From contig NZ_MZGX01000003.1 of the NCBI RefSeq assembly GCF_002051585.1, forward strand, positions 183,249-247,248: 64,000 bases of DNA, in the 5' to 3' direction. This DNA is from Ruminiclostridium hungatei. Lineage in GTDB: Bacteria > Bacillota > Clostridia > Acetivibrionales > DSM-1351. Positions 55,104 to 63,964 of the stretch are shown piece after piece (positions within the stretch are counted from its first letter, which is position 1; every line of letters begins with the position of its first letter). Under the pieces are notes generated by a model that had not been told where the DNA came from, did no database searches, and saw only the letters and a program-made list of their open reading frames with translations. Both the position numbers and the translations under genes were made by a program.

Positions 55104-56031
55104 ATTGGATTCATTAATTAAGAAATCCCTTTCAGAAAATATAAGCATCACGAATCTCGAGGTAGATGACAGCTATTTAAAATTTGAAGAAAGTATAAAT
55201 TTAAAAAAAGGCAGCTTATATCCATTTCTTATTCTAAAGATACTTAATTATAAAAAAATTATTTTTGCTTCTGCGGCATGTTTACTTTGCCTGTCATTAC
55301 TGTTGGCTGGAACATCCGGCGATGTGCGCGCAGCAGCGCTGGACGTTATAAATAATGTCAAAATGATTTTTGTTACTGAAAAGACCGGTGACGAGATTAA
55401 AATTGTTCACAAGCCCAGTAGTGAAGTAAATCTTCAGCCCTATGTATATAAGCAGGTTTATATAAGTGACGTTGAGATTTCAAAACTTATAGGATACAAA
55501 ATAAAGTTTCCAGATTTAATCGCCAATGGTTTTGAACTACAGGAGCGTCTTCTTTTTTTAGGATTGAATAAGGAAATTTCTTACGATGATAAAAATCTTT
55601 TTACAAATAAGATGGAAGCTGCCATAGAAAATCAAAAAGAGTTTGAGGAGCTTTCCTCCTATAATCCTTACAGAGGAACTAGCGGACTCTACAAATATAC
55701 CAGGCCTGATCATAAATTTGGGGTGTATTTTCAAATATCTTTATGGCCTAAACAATCAAATTTAGAAGCTTATTCAAAATATCAGGTTAAAATCGGTGAT
55801 ATAAAAGGTTATTGGTTAAACGTAAAGTATCCTGTGTATCCTTGGATGTCCCCCGGCCAAGATAACATGACAAATAAACCTGCAATAAAAGAGGATTTCT
55901 ACCGTCTGGTTTGGTTACAGGATGACTTAACTTTTGCTGTACAGATCTTAAATGAAACAAACGTAAAAAATATTAATAAGGATGCTGCTATAGAAATAGC
56001 TAAAGAATTTATACAAGCACAGCCTGACTAA
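55096..56031 (+). CDS. Putative membrane anti-sigma factor
   Basis: A 311-residue protein. Residues 1-45 are cytoplasmic and would bind the sigma factor, a single hydrophobic segment spans ~52-72 (IIFASAACLLCLSLLLAGTS), and the remainder is extracytoplasmic and of mixed alpha/beta character, resembling DUF4367-like lobes. No zinc-binding HxxxCxxC motif is visible. The eight-base overlap with the ECF gene and the topology support an anti-sigma role. A terminator follows closely. Confidence 0.75.
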   Translation: MSELDSLIKKSLSENISITNLEVDDSYLKFEESINLKKGSLYPFLILKILNYKKIIFASAACLLCLSLLLAGTSGDVRAAALDVINNVKMIFVTEKTGDEIKIVHKPSSEVNLQPYVYKQVYISDVEISKLIGYKIKFPDLIANGFELQERLLFLGLNKEISYDDKNLFTNKMEAAIENQKEFEELSSYNPYRGTSGLYKYTRPDHKFGVYFQISLWPKQSNLEAYSKYQVKIGDIKGYWLNVKYPVYPWMSPGQDNMTNKPAIKEDFYRLVWLQDDLTFAVQILNETNVKNINKDAAIEIAKEFIQAQPD

Positions 56032-56041
56032 ATAAACTGAA

Positions 56042-56071
56042 AGAAGGCACTTTTAAGTGCCTTCTTTTTTC
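56042..56071 (+). terminator. Terminator of the sigma/anti-sigma operon
   Basis: The stem GAAGGCACTT/AAGTGCCTTC with a TT loop, then TTTTTTC. Confidence 0.9.
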
Positions 56072-56109
56072 ACATTTCATAAGCTTATTTCTTAAAAATG
56101 TACTTGAAA

Positions 56110-57093
56110 TCATAATGCAAAGAACTTCTCCAAAAATTCCTTCAGATACCGTACCTCCTCAATTACTTCTTCCAGCCTGTTTATATAACTTTGTTCCGAC
56201 CAGCTTTTCCTGCTGTTGTAATACTTGTTTACAACTCTCCAGAACTTTTGCGGAAACATCAGCATTATTTTCATCAAGTCAAATTCGCTTGCTGTCAGCG
56301 GCTGGATTTTACTGTATTCATTGATAATCTGCTCAGCTTCCCCAATATCCCATTGACATTTCCTCATCTTCCTTCTGAGCAGGTTTACCAGGTCATAAAC
56401 CTTTAAATCATAGCAGCAATATTCGAAATTTATCAAATACAGCTCATTATTCTGAATGAATATATTATGGTGGTTGAAATCGTGGTGGGAGATGTTTTTG
56501 CTCTTCTCGGCTTCTTCCACCAGGGCCGGATACTGGGAGGTATCCAGCAGGTTAAGTGCCCTTTCTCCAAGGTCATAAAAGTAATCCACATGCCTGCACA
56601 TAAGGTTGTCAAACTTCATTCTTCCTTTTAAGGCATTCTTCTTGAGCTTTTTTATTTCATCCAGCCTTTTTCTATAGCTTGCCGGAAGTCTCCCAAGCTC
56701 ATTTCTCGGACTGCTGTTTTCAGATTGGGAAAACCCTATTGAAGCTCTGTGCATCTCTGCCAAAAGCCTGGCACACTTAATGATTTCGTCCCTGTTGTCC
56801 AGATTTGATTCGCGGCCTTCAACATACCTGCTCATGTATACTGTCTGATCATTATATGTAATACAGGAATTCCCCGAATTTGTATATATACTCCTGTCAA
56901 TATTGCAGAATCCGTTTTTATATAAATGTTCCTTTACCTCAGCAATAAAATTCACTCTGTCAGGTTTGAGACTGGTAATTTTAATCAATCTCCTGCCGTT
57001 GTCGGTATTTGCAATAAACATATCTCTGAAATTGCTGATACTATTTATTTTAATATCATAATTTTCCTGCAGTTCCCTTTCTAATTCATGCAT
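56110..57093 (-). CDS. CotS-like spore coat kinase-fold protein
   Basis: A 327-residue protein of the CotS/HipA-choline kinase-like fold. The catalytic loop reads HHDFNHHNIF (HxDxxxxN pattern kept). The metal-binding Asp motif, normally DFD, reads INFEYCCYD, with Asn in place of Asp. The rest follows the family: VYDLVNLLRRKMRK, then the QKFWRVVNKYY helix. It may be a low-activity or inactive kinase involved in coat assembly. The ATG at 57093 has GGAGG five bases upstream. Alone on the minus strand between terminators. Confidence 0.8.
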   Translation of the reverse strand: MHELERELQENYDIKINSISNFRDMFIANTDNGRRLIKITSLKPDRVNFIAEVKEHLYKNGFCNIDRSIYTNSGNSCITYNDQTVYMSRYVEGRESNLDNRDEIIKCARLLAEMHRASIGFSQSENSSPRNELGRLPASYRKRLDEIKKLKKNALKGRMKFDNLMCRHVDYFYDLGERALNLLDTSQYPALVEEAEKSKNISHHDFNHHNIFIQNNELYLINFEYCCYDLKVYDLVNLLRRKMRKCQWDIGEAEQIINEYSKIQPLTASEFDLMKIMLMFPQKFWRVVNKYYNSRKSWSEQSYINRLEEVIEEVRYLKEFLEKFFAL

Positions 57094-57415
57094 AAAGGCC
57101 TCCATGAGTAACAATTGCCACAATAAGCAGTTATTTGTCTTCCACTTTAATGCAACAGTATATATTAATGTTATAATATCAGTAACGTCACTAGAATTAT
57201 ATGAAGCAAATACCACATGTAGTACAGCAAGTGATAAATCGGAGAAAGCAGGCAGAAAATTATACCGTATGCCTATTTGCCATTCCAGAGCAGGCTAAAA
57301 GCCCTTAGAATGCAGTATAACTGCATTCTAAGGGCTTTTAATAAAAATTTTCTATAAAGTACGCGCTTTATATTTACAGAATAATTTAAGCGGTACTTTT
57401 TTTATTTTTAATTTA
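57094..57415. other. Intergenic region between the CotS-like gene and porB
   Basis: About 320 bases. The strong hairpin at 57297-57339 ends the por operon. The remainder carries the presumed CotS-like promoter; no gene is visible. Confidence 0.6.
57297..57339. terminator. Bidirectional terminator after porB
   Basis: A perfect 20-bp stem (57297-57316 with 57320-57339) with loop ATA and A4/T4 ends, positioned about 75 bases after the porB stop. Confidence 0.9.
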
Positions 57416-58354
57416 TTATGCTTCTTCACCGGCAAGTCTTAAGAGTTCATTCCATCTCTTGTCAACTTCAGCCTGGATTTCTTCGATCATAAACTCGTTT
57501 CCGGCCTTAAAGATGTGCTTGAATCTTCCCTGCTTCTTCAGGAAGTCAGCAACTGGAAGCTTGTTCTTTGGCTTGTAGTTAACGATATATTTACCGTCGA
57601 TGATTTCATACAATGGCCAGAAGCAAGTTTCAACAGCAAGCTTGTTCAATTCCATCAGGTCAGGAGTATTGTAGATCCAACCTCTTGGACATGGAGCCAG
57701 GACGTTCATAAATGCCGCACCCTTTGTATAAAGAGCCTTTTCTGACTTCTCATAAAGATCCTTCATATTTCCAATAGCAGCAGTCTGGCATACATATGGC
57801 AGGTTGTGGCTGGCCATGATTCCTGTCAGATCCTTTCTCCACTGCAATTTACCGGGTATAACCTTACCGGCAGGTGAAGTGGTAGTATCTGCATACTTAG
57901 GAGTAGCTGATGATCTCTGGATACCAGTGTTCATATATGCTCCGTTATCGTAGCAAACATAAACCATGTCATGGCCTCTTTCCATTGCGCCTGAAAGAGA
58001 CTGCAAACCTATGTCATATGTTCCTCCGTCACCGCCGAAAGCGATGAACTTGGTTTCACCCTTTACTTTTCCTCTTTTCTTCATTGCAACATAAGCAGCT
58101 TCAGCTCCTGATACATTTGCAGCCGAGTTTTCAAATGCATTGTGAATAAAGGAATCTTTCCATGCAGTATATGGATAAAGGAAAGTAGAAACTTCCAAAC
58201 AGCCTGTAGCTGAACCTATTACTGCGTGATCTTCCGGCTTTAAAGCTCTTAAGATCTGTCTTACTACAACCGGAGCTCCGCATCCGGCGCACATTCTATG
58301 TCCGCCAGTAAGCCTCTCGGGCTTCTTAGCAGCTTCTTTTAAATTGTAAGCCAT
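57416..58354 (-). CDS. porB: Pyruvate:ferredoxin oxidoreductase beta subunit
   Basis: A 312-residue thiamine-diphosphate-binding subunit. Features in order: the MCAGCGAP cluster ligand region, GDGGTYDIGLQ (TPP/Mg motif), DNGAYMNTGIQRS, and CPRGW near residue ~217. It joins alpha, gamma and delta to oxidise pyruvate to acetyl-CoA and CO2, reducing ferredoxin. Last gene of porC-porD-porA-porB. Separate subunits mean the archaeal-type four-subunit PFOR rather than the single large protein common in clostridia. Confidence 0.95.
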   Translation of the reverse strand: MAYNLKEAAKKPERLTGGHRMCAGCGAPVVVRQILRALKPEDHAVIGSATGCLEVSTFLYPYTAWKDSFIHNAFENSAANVSGAEAAYVAMKKRGKVKGETKFIAFGGDGGTYDIGLQSLSGAMERGHDMVYVCYDNGAYMNTGIQRSSATPKYADTTTSPAGKVIPGKLQWRKDLTGIMASHNLPYVCQTAAIGNMKDLYEKSEKALYTKGAAFMNVLAPCPRGWIYNTPDLMELNKLAVETCFWPLYEIIDGKYIVNYKPKNKLPVADFLKKQGRFKHIFKAGNEFMIEEIQAEVDKRWNELLRLAGEEA

Positions 58355-58365
58355 TATCGCACCTC

Positions 58366-59550
58366 CTATTCTCTTACGCCAAGGTAGTTGAACACTGTAT
58401 CAACCTTACCTGTAGCGGCAATTTCCAATGTTTTATTAAATACAACTTCGATATCATCGGTCTTAACGTCTCTTCCGCCAAGTCCGTAGATATAGTTTAT
58501 AACCTTAGGTCCAAATACGCCTTTTGCGTACAATGCACTTGTAAAGTCAGTGAACAATGGGCCGCCTGCGGCATTAAAGCTTTCAGCCTTGTCCATTATA
58601 GCTATTGCCTTGTACTTAGCCAAAACTTCTGCTATTTCATCAACAGGGAAAGGTCTGTACAATCTTGGCTTAAATACAGCAACTTTTTTGCCCTGTGCTT
58701 TATACTGATCAGCAACATATTTAGCAGTACCTGCTGTTGAGTTCAATACAACTACGCAAGCTTCTGCACCTTCAGCATTATATTCTTCAAACAGGCCATA
58801 GCTTCTGCCTGTCAGTTTTTCAAATTCAGCCGACACTTCAATAACAACCTTTTTGGCATCCATCATAGCCTGGGCCTGCTGTCTCTTGTGCTCAAAGCAG
58901 TGTGTGAAGTGATCCAAAGGACCAACAGCTATTGGGTTCTCTCTGTTCAGCAAATATTCCTCTGGGTTGTATTCGCCAACAAAAGCTTTAACCTTATCAT
59001 CTTCAACCAAATCAAGATTCTCAATTGCGTGGGAGGTTATAAAACCATCCTGGCAAACCATTACAGGAAGGAGAACGTCGGGATGTTCACCTATTCTGTT
59101 AGCCATCAGCATATTGTCATATGCTTCCTGACAGTTTTCTGAATAAATTTGTATCCAGCCTGAATCTCTGGCACCCATTGAGTCACTGTGATCATTATGT
59201 ATGTTCAAAGGTCCTGAAAGAGTTCTGTTTACACAAGCCAAAACAATTGGAAGTCTTGAGCAAGCTGCAATATATAAACATTCCCACATAAGAGCAAGTC
59301 CGTTTGCAGAAGTAGCAGTCATAGCTCTGCCTCCTGCTGCCTGCGCGCCTATGCATGCGGACATGGCACTGTGCTCTGACTCAACAGGTACAAACTCGGT
59401 ATCAACCTGACCGTTTGCAACAAATGTTGAGAAATATTGGGGAACTTCTGTTGATGGAGTTATTGGGAAAGCCGCAACTACATCCGGATTTATCTGCTTC
59501 ATGGCAACAGCCATAGCTTCGTTACCGCTTAATCTTTCTCTAATAGCCAT
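58366..59550 (-). CDS. porA: Pyruvate:ferredoxin oxidoreductase alpha subunit
   Basis: A 394-residue alpha subunit. The N-terminal domain has LSGNEAMAVAMKQINPDVVAAFPITPSTE, then TATSANGLALMWE, DHSDSMGARDSGW and a C-terminal transketolase-like half with VAVFKPRLYRPFP. It contributes to substrate and TPP binding with beta. Spacing to porB is 11 bases and to porD 16 bases. The family also includes 2-ketoisovalerate enzymes; the pyruvate assignment rests on overall gene order and similarity. Confidence 0.93.
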   Translation of the reverse strand: MAIRERLSGNEAMAVAMKQINPDVVAAFPITPSTEVPQYFSTFVANGQVDTEFVPVESEHSAMSACIGAQAAGGRAMTATSANGLALMWECLYIAACSRLPIVLACVNRTLSGPLNIHNDHSDSMGARDSGWIQIYSENCQEAYDNMLMANRIGEHPDVLLPVMVCQDGFITSHAIENLDLVEDDKVKAFVGEYNPEEYLLNRENPIAVGPLDHFTHCFEHKRQQAQAMMDAKKVVIEVSAEFEKLTGRSYGLFEEYNAEGAEACVVVLNSTAGTAKYVADQYKAQGKKVAVFKPRLYRPFPVDEIAEVLAKYKAIAIMDKAESFNAAGGPLFTDFTSALYAKGVFGPKVINYIYGLGGRDVKTDDIEVVFNKTLEIAATGKVDTVFNYLGVRE

Positions 59551-59566
59551 TTTGAATTATCCCTCC

Positions 59567-59878
59567 TTACTTTTCTTCTACAAAGTCGATAGCTTTGAAA
59601 GGACATACCTTTACACAAACGCCACAACCCTTGCAGTGATCAAAATCGAAATCCACTCTCTTACCTTCTGCATTAACTAATATGGAAGTATCAGGGCATA
59701 CAGGATAGCAAAGCAAGCACTGCTTGCACTTTTCTTCCAACCAGATCGGCTTCATTGAACGCCAGTCACCTGTCTTGAAGAGCTCTGCATTACCTGCCCA
59801 AGGAATATTTCCGCCCTTTGTTATGTCTTTCCAGTTAACGTCAGGAGCAACTGTCTTTAATTCTTTGTTGCAACTCAT
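59567..59878 (-). CDS. porD: Pyruvate:ferredoxin oxidoreductase delta subunit
   Basis: A 103-residue 2[4Fe-4S] ferredoxin-type subunit carrying electrons from the TPP site. Two clusters are complete: CKQCLLCYPVC with its distal Pro, and CKGCGVCVKVC. The N-terminus carries the usual WKDITKGGNIPWAGNAE lead. The stop-start overlap with porC is four bases (ATGA). Confidence 0.95.
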   Translation of the reverse strand: MSCNKELKTVAPDVNWKDITKGGNIPWAGNAELFKTGDWRSMKPIWLEEKCKQCLLCYPVCPDTSILVNAEGKRVDFDFDHCKGCGVCVKVCPFKAIDFVEEK

Positions 59879-60453
59879 AGCCCTTTCACCTCCTGCATAG
59901 CTCTTTCAATAGCCTTAATATTTGGCTCAATAACTTCTGGTTTCTTTGCAAATTTATGTTTGAAGGAACCAACCATGTCATCAAGGAATTCTTTTGTACC
60001 CATGACTCCACTTACTTTAACTACCGCACCAAGCATTGGAGTGTTAGGGAAGTATTTACCCAAAGTTTCAATAGAAATTGTTCTTGCATCAACTGTACAA
60101 ACCTTACCTTTATATCCCTTAAGTAATGGTTTGATTTCCTCCGGAGTTTTAGTAGTATTGATAATTAAAGCTCCTGATTCCTTTAATCCCGAGGTAACAT
60201 CTACCGCTGTAAGTAGAGTATCATCTACAACTACAACGTAATCTGGTTCATAAATGTTACAGTGGATTGAAAGCTTATCATCGCTTATTCTGTTATAAGC
60301 TGTGATTGGAGCACCCATTCTTTCAGGGCCGTATTCAGGAAAACCCTGAATATATTTACCGGTATTGAACGCTGCATCCGCAAGTAATAATGATGCTGTC
60401 TTTGCGCCTTGGCCACCACGTCCATGCCATCTGATTTCAACAACCTTGCCCAT
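59875..60453 (-). CDS. porC: Pyruvate:ferredoxin oxidoreductase gamma subunit
   Basis: A 192-residue gamma subunit with the family opening EIRWHGRGGQGAKTASLLLADA and the later GYPEYGPERMG-like block (FPEYGPERMGAPITAYNRIS). First gene of porCDAB, with GGAGG nine bases before the ATG and a ~185-base structured leader upstream. Confidence 0.95.
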   Translation of the reverse strand: MGKVVEIRWHGRGGQGAKTASLLLADAAFNTGKYIQGFPEYGPERMGAPITAYNRISDDKLSIHCNIYEPDYVVVVDDTLLTAVDVTSGLKESGALIINTTKTPEEIKPLLKGYKGKVCTVDARTISIETLGKYFPNTPMLGAVVKVSGVMGTKEFLDDMVGSFKHKFAKKPEVIEPNIKAIERAMQEVKGL

Positions 60454-60637
60454 TTGGCAAACCCTCCTCTTTTATTTGAATTTTAAAAGATGAATCTCTA
60501 TGAGGCCCTATGAACCCCACTATATTAAACCCGCATACAGCAATTGTCTTTAATAAAAAGTCAAATCTTAACAGCTTTGTGCACGGAGATTCATTCTGAT
60601 TACTGTAAGACAACTAACCAAAAGATAAACTTGTCCA
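60454..60637 (-). promoter_or_regulatory. Structured leader of the por operon
   Basis: Between the predicted transcript start and porC lies a leader of about 185 bases. GAGATTCAT (60586-60594) and ATGAATCTC (60490-60498) can close a ~90-base internal region in a 9-bp stem; on the minus strand the closing arm is followed by TTTT. I do not recognise a known riboswitch. It may be an unknown regulatory RNA or simple secondary structure. Confidence 0.4.
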
Positions 60638-60643
60638 TATAAA

Positions 60644-60672
60644 AGTATATATGTTTGACATTTTATTGTCAA
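60644..60672 (-). promoter_or_regulatory. Promoter of porCDAB
   Basis: On the minus strand, TTGACA (60672-60667), a 17-base spacer and TATACT (60649-60644). Confidence 0.75.
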
Positions 60673-60751
60673 GCAAACTATGTGTAAAGTAGCCATATTT
60701 CTGTACTTTTGTTAAATTGAATTGTTCTTTGTATACATAAATGCACATATA

Positions 60752-60808
60752 CATAAAAATAGTACTTCACATTATTACTAAGTCATAATGTGAAGTACTA
60801 TTTTTATG
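60752..60808. terminator. Terminator after bofA
   Basis: A perfect 24-bp stem (60752-60775 with 60785-60808) ending in T5/A5 runs, three bases after the bofA stop; also shields the por promoter region. Confidence 0.85.
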
Positions 60809-60811
60809 TCT

Positions 60812-61003
60812 TTACACCATAAATTTCAGAAAAATCAATAGTACCAAACCAGGGACACCTAATATACCTATTATAAAAGCAGAATAAATATTCAGGGCTA
60901 TATAAAAATTAAAATAAATTCCTATAAAATTAATAATTGCCAAAAGTACTGCCCCTAAGATAGTATTGACCAGGATTTTTTTTATAACCTTGCCTGCATT
61001 CAT
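60812..61003 (-). CDS. bofA: BofA-like pro-sigma-K processing inhibitor
   Basis: A 63-residue membrane protein that resembles BofA. The second hydrophobic half has the family pattern with NIYSAFIIGILGVPGLVLLIFLKF. In Bacillus BofA (~87 residues) inhibits the SpoIVFB protease that activates sigma K. Here it is shorter at the N-terminus but in frame and with a GAGGG site. It follows yaaL, as in the recR-yaaL-bofA order of other Firmicutes. No sigK or spoIVFB is in the window, so its target is inferred. Confidence 0.8.
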   Translation of the reverse strand: MNAGKVIKKILVNTILGAVLLAIINFIGIYFNFYIALNIYSAFIIGILGVPGLVLLIFLKFMV

Positions 61004-61107
61004 ATTTTATACCCTCACATATATATGTTTGTCCCTGTTTTAAATATATTTTTGATTGGGCAAAAATATTCTTGCTGTATGATATTTAATTTAATGAGAT
61101 ATACAGT

Positions 61108-61362
61108 CTACGTTCTGCATAGGCCAATTTCCTTGGCTTTTTTTATAAGATATTCAAATTTTGACTCGTACGCCTTTATCTGATATGTATAAAAATCAAC
61201 CATTAATGAATCCTGTACAAAGTCAAAATTATTATACGCTTCCTGTAGCTGGCCTTTCACCCTTTCAATTTCTGATAGAAGATTGGCCCTGTCGGCAGCA
61301 ATAACTTTTTCTTCCAAGGTGCCAACCACTTTATTCATCTGTTTATTCAACGATATTTCCAT
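61108..61362 (-). CDS. yaaL: YaaL-like DUF2508 protein
   Basis: An 84-residue helical protein. It matches the YaaL/DUF2508 pattern: ADRANLLSEIERVKGQLQEAYNNFDFVQDSLMVDFYTYQIKAYESKFEYLI. The function is unknown in all bacteria; the family is found next to recR and bofA. Here bofA follows, while recR is not adjacent; a YflT-like gene lies upstream instead. Confidence 0.85.
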   Translation of the reverse strand: MEISLNKQMNKVVGTLEEKVIAADRANLLSEIERVKGQLQEAYNNFDFVQDSLMVDFYTYQIKAYESKFEYLIKKAKEIGLCRT

Positions 61363-61471
61363 AAGTGTCTCCTTTCGACGGTTATTATATATAAAGGATT
61401 GACCCCCTATTATAATATTTATACATTTATGGAAATATTCTTGCTGCTAACTTAAAATTCATAATGAGCTA

Positions 61472-61999
61472 TCAATATTTTTCTACCGAAAGAGCCCCAT
61501 ATTCCTTAACTATTTCAATTATATCATTCATTCTTTCCTCATCCACCTTCATACTGAAAATAGCATTTCCCTGGGATACCAGCCTGCCATATTCCTCTTT
61601 TTTAACTCTGGGAATTCTTATATCCACTATTACTCCTACTATTCCGCCCAGCACAAAACCTGCAACCAACCCGGCAATAGGCCCTCCTGCCGCAATAAGG
61701 CCAAACCTTGGCATGAACATACTTGCCGCCCCCAGTATGATTCCGGTAACACCCCCGAAAATCCCACCTGTGACAATACCGTCTGCTATCCTTTCTCTTT
61801 TGTTCAATCTGAAAGGATAGGCGGCATAACCTGCAACATATACCTGGCCTTCCCTGTGAGGCCTAAGATAACCTTTGTTGCCGCTATCCTTGACAATAAT
61901 TGAAATATTGTCTGTTCTGAGTCCCTTTTGCCTTACTTCAAAGGCTGCTTTTTCAGCGTTGGCATATACATCGAAAATTGCAACAACCGTCCTTGACAA
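61472..61999 (-). CDS. YflT-like stress protein with glycine-rich membrane segments
   Basis: A 175-residue protein. Residues 1-45 resemble the general stress YflT/GSP17M domain (VVAIFDVYANAEKAAFEVRQ). Residues 70-125 contain two glycine-rich hydrophobic segments (GGIFGGVTGIILGAAS and AGGPIAGLVAGFVLGGIVGV) of the glycine-zipper type, and the C-terminus is soluble. Possibly a membrane-associated stress protein; no operon partner is evident. Confidence 0.65.
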   Translation of the reverse strand: MSRTVVAIFDVYANAEKAAFEVRQKGLRTDNISIIVKDSGNKGYLRPHREGQVYVAGYAAYPFRLNKRERIADGIVTGGIFGGVTGIILGAASMFMPRFGLIAAGGPIAGLVAGFVLGGIVGVIVDIRIPRVKKEEYGRLVSQGNAIFSMKVDEERMNDIIEIVKEYGALSVEKY

Positions 62000-62114
62000 C
62001 TATATCACTCCTGTTATTGGTTCTGTCTTCTGATAGAGTATTCTCATTTTTAGGCTTATATATGCTTTTTGTAAACGGTCATAACCTGACACTATACTTT
62101 ATATTTCAAAACTT

Positions 62115-62753
62115 CTATATATATTTTAACAAATCCAGCGGGCTCTCTAAAAAAATATCAGGCTCCACCTTTTCCAGATCACTTCTGGGGCTGTAAGTCC
62201 ATGCCACCGCAGCGCTGCTTACGCCTGCATTTTTTGCACAGAGAATATCCAAAGGACTATCACCTACGTATAATACATCTGCTTTATTGATTGCATTTAC
62301 CGCCTCCATGGCCTTGATAAGTGGTTCACCGTCAGGCTTATGCTTTTGAGATGCTTCAGAGCCATTGACAAATTGAAAGTAATCACAGAGATTAAACAGC
62401 TTAAGTCCTCTCATAGCCAGTTCTCGTCTTTTTGAAGTAACCACGCCCAGTACAATCCCTTTTTCATAAAGTACCTTAATCAGCTCATATACCCCCAGGA
62501 ATATGGCAACACCGTTATCATGCCGTTCTTCGTTGTAGGCCCGATACGTTTTAGCCAACTCTTCCTCTTTCCCGGGATATATGGATTTGAGATGCTTTAT
62601 TAAAGGCATTCCAATATAGCTGATGGTTTCTTCCTCAGGCCTGGTCTCTCCAAAATGGTGCATAAAAGTATAGTGGAAGGATTCCAAAATAAGCGGAATT
62701 GTATCAATCAGCGTTCCATCCAGATCAAAAAATACGTACTTGAAGTTATTCAT
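62115..62753 (-). CDS. HAD-superfamily phosphatase, PpaX-like
   Basis: A 212-residue haloacid dehalogenase hydrolase. Motif I FDLDGTLIDT (both Asp present), motif II VVTSKR, motif III KPDGEP with its lysine, and motif IV YVGDSPLDILCAKNAGV. The cap-domain region (16-80) resembles PpaX pyrophosphatase, which hydrolyses PPi from HPr-Ser-P dephosphorylation, or phosphoglycolate phosphatase. Which of the two applies cannot be told from sequence. Alone on the minus strand. Confidence 0.8.
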   Translation of the reverse strand: MNNFKYVFFDLDGTLIDTIPLILESFHYTFMHHFGETRPEEETISYIGMPLIKHLKSIYPGKEEELAKTYRAYNEERHDNGVAIFLGVYELIKVLYEKGIVLGVVTSKRRELAMRGLKLFNLCDYFQFVNGSEASQKHKPDGEPLIKAMEAVNAINKADVLYVGDSPLDILCAKNAGVSSAAVAWTYSPRSDLEKVEPDIFLESPLDLLKYI

Positions 62754-63060
62754 AAATAATCATCCTGTCTTAATTTTTATTTTCATCAGCAATAATACAA
62801 TACCAACTGTTGCGTAAACATTTTTACATTTTACAAAAGTAATAAAACCTTTTCAATATCAATACGTATACTATAAAGGCAACTATTTACTTGTTAAATT
62901 TAATATAATTAATTATAATCTATAATATATACATTTTATATACTATATCAAACACGTTTTTTGTTGCTCTTAAGATTTTATTATTCTGTTCAAGCTTTGC
63001 TACTCACAGTTACAGAAATATTAGCTGCATAAAATTTTTTGGAAGTAGAGGGTGGATTCA
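62754..63060. other. Intergenic region between the HAD phosphatase and pssA
   Basis: About 300 very AT-rich bases between divergent genes; contains the pssA promoter 62891-62919. No further feature recognised. Confidence 0.6.
62891..62919 (+). promoter_or_regulatory. Putative promoter of pssA
   Basis: TTGTTA, a 17-base spacer and TATAAT (62914-62919); leader of about 135 bases. Confidence 0.5.
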
Positions 63061-63600
63061 TTGAAAAATAAAATAAAGCATTCGTTACCAAACCTTTTGA
63101 CCTTCATTAATCTTTCTCTTGGTATAATAGCTTTGCTCTTTTCCATTAAGGATGACTTGATTCAGGCCTCTTTACTGGTGATGGTAGCGGCATTGACCGA
63201 CAGATTTGACGGAAAGGTTGCACGTATGCTTGACAGCACAAGTGAGCTGGGAAAAGAGTTGGATTCTCTTTCTGATTTAATATCCTTTGGTGTTGCACCC
63301 ATTATTATCGCCTGGAAAATAAGTTTCCTGCATCTAGGAATTATTGGCTACCTTCTTACGGTACTCTTTCCCATTGCAGGAGCATACAGGCTGGCCAGGT
63401 ATAACACTACCACTTTCAATAATGTGTTTTGCGGTGTACCCATAACCATTGCAGGTGCCTTTCTGTCCATAATAAACCTGTATAACAGCTTTTCCAAGAT
63501 ACGTGGCAATTATGGCAACATAAATACAATAGTCTGTGCAATCATCATTATCTTATTATCCTATCTCATGGTAAGTAAGATACAGATTAAAAAAAGATAA
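63061..63600 (+). CDS. pssA: CDP-diacylglycerol-serine O-phosphatidyltransferase
   Basis: A 179-residue membrane enzyme making phosphatidylserine from CDP-diacylglycerol and serine. The CDP-alcohol phosphotransferase motif is complete, DRFDGKVAR with the later G, D and D (SELGKELDSLSD). About six hydrophobic segments follow. The TTG at 63061 has GAGGGTGG five bases upstream; a GTG at 63052 is also possible. No psd gene follows in the window. Confidence 0.9.
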   Translation: MKNKIKHSLPNLLTFINLSLGIIALLFSIKDDLIQASLLVMVAALTDRFDGKVARMLDSTSELGKELDSLSDLISFGVAPIIIAWKISFLHLGIIGYLLTVLFPIAGAYRLARYNTTTFNNVFCGVPITIAGAFLSIINLYNSFSKIRGNYGNINTIVCAIIIILLSYLMVSKIQIKKR

Positions 63601-63642
63601 TTATTACGTTTTAGTTAAAGGGTGGGCCAAAAGGTTCATCCT

Positions 63643-63682
63643 TTTTCCACATTTTACTCAAAAAAATAAAATATTATCCACA
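63643..63682 (+). other. Two DnaA-box-like sequences
   Basis: TTTTCCACA (63643-63651) and a perfect TTATCCACA (63674-63682) lie in an AT-rich gap after pssA. Spacing is 31 bases in the same orientation. Two boxes do not prove an origin. Confidence 0.4.
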
Positions 63683-63770
63683 TTTAATCAAACCTTTGTT
63701 AATAACTGTGTCTCTCATAAAGATAAAGCAACAGCGTAGGAGATATTCCTCCTTATTTCTGTATAAAAAC

Positions 63771-63818
63771 AAAAACGGTACCGAAATTGGTTTTTCACAT
63801 CAATTTCGTACCGTTTTT
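63771..63818. terminator. Intrinsic terminator downstream of pssA
   Basis: Stem AAAAACGGTACCGAAATTG (63771-63789) with CAATTTCGTACCGTTTTT (63801-63818), one bulged C. It gives a T-run on both strands. Two further imperfect hairpins follow (63836-63860 and 63853-63892). Confidence 0.8.
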
Positions 63819-63964
63819 CATTCTTAAAACGCCGAAAAGCCCGACAAAATCGGACTTTTCAGACAATTGTGGCCAGACTGTCCGAAAAGTAACCACACCA
63901 GCACCTTTAAAAGCCGCTATGATATAATTTATTGTATCAAGTTTGAGTGCAGGTGGTGCTTAAT

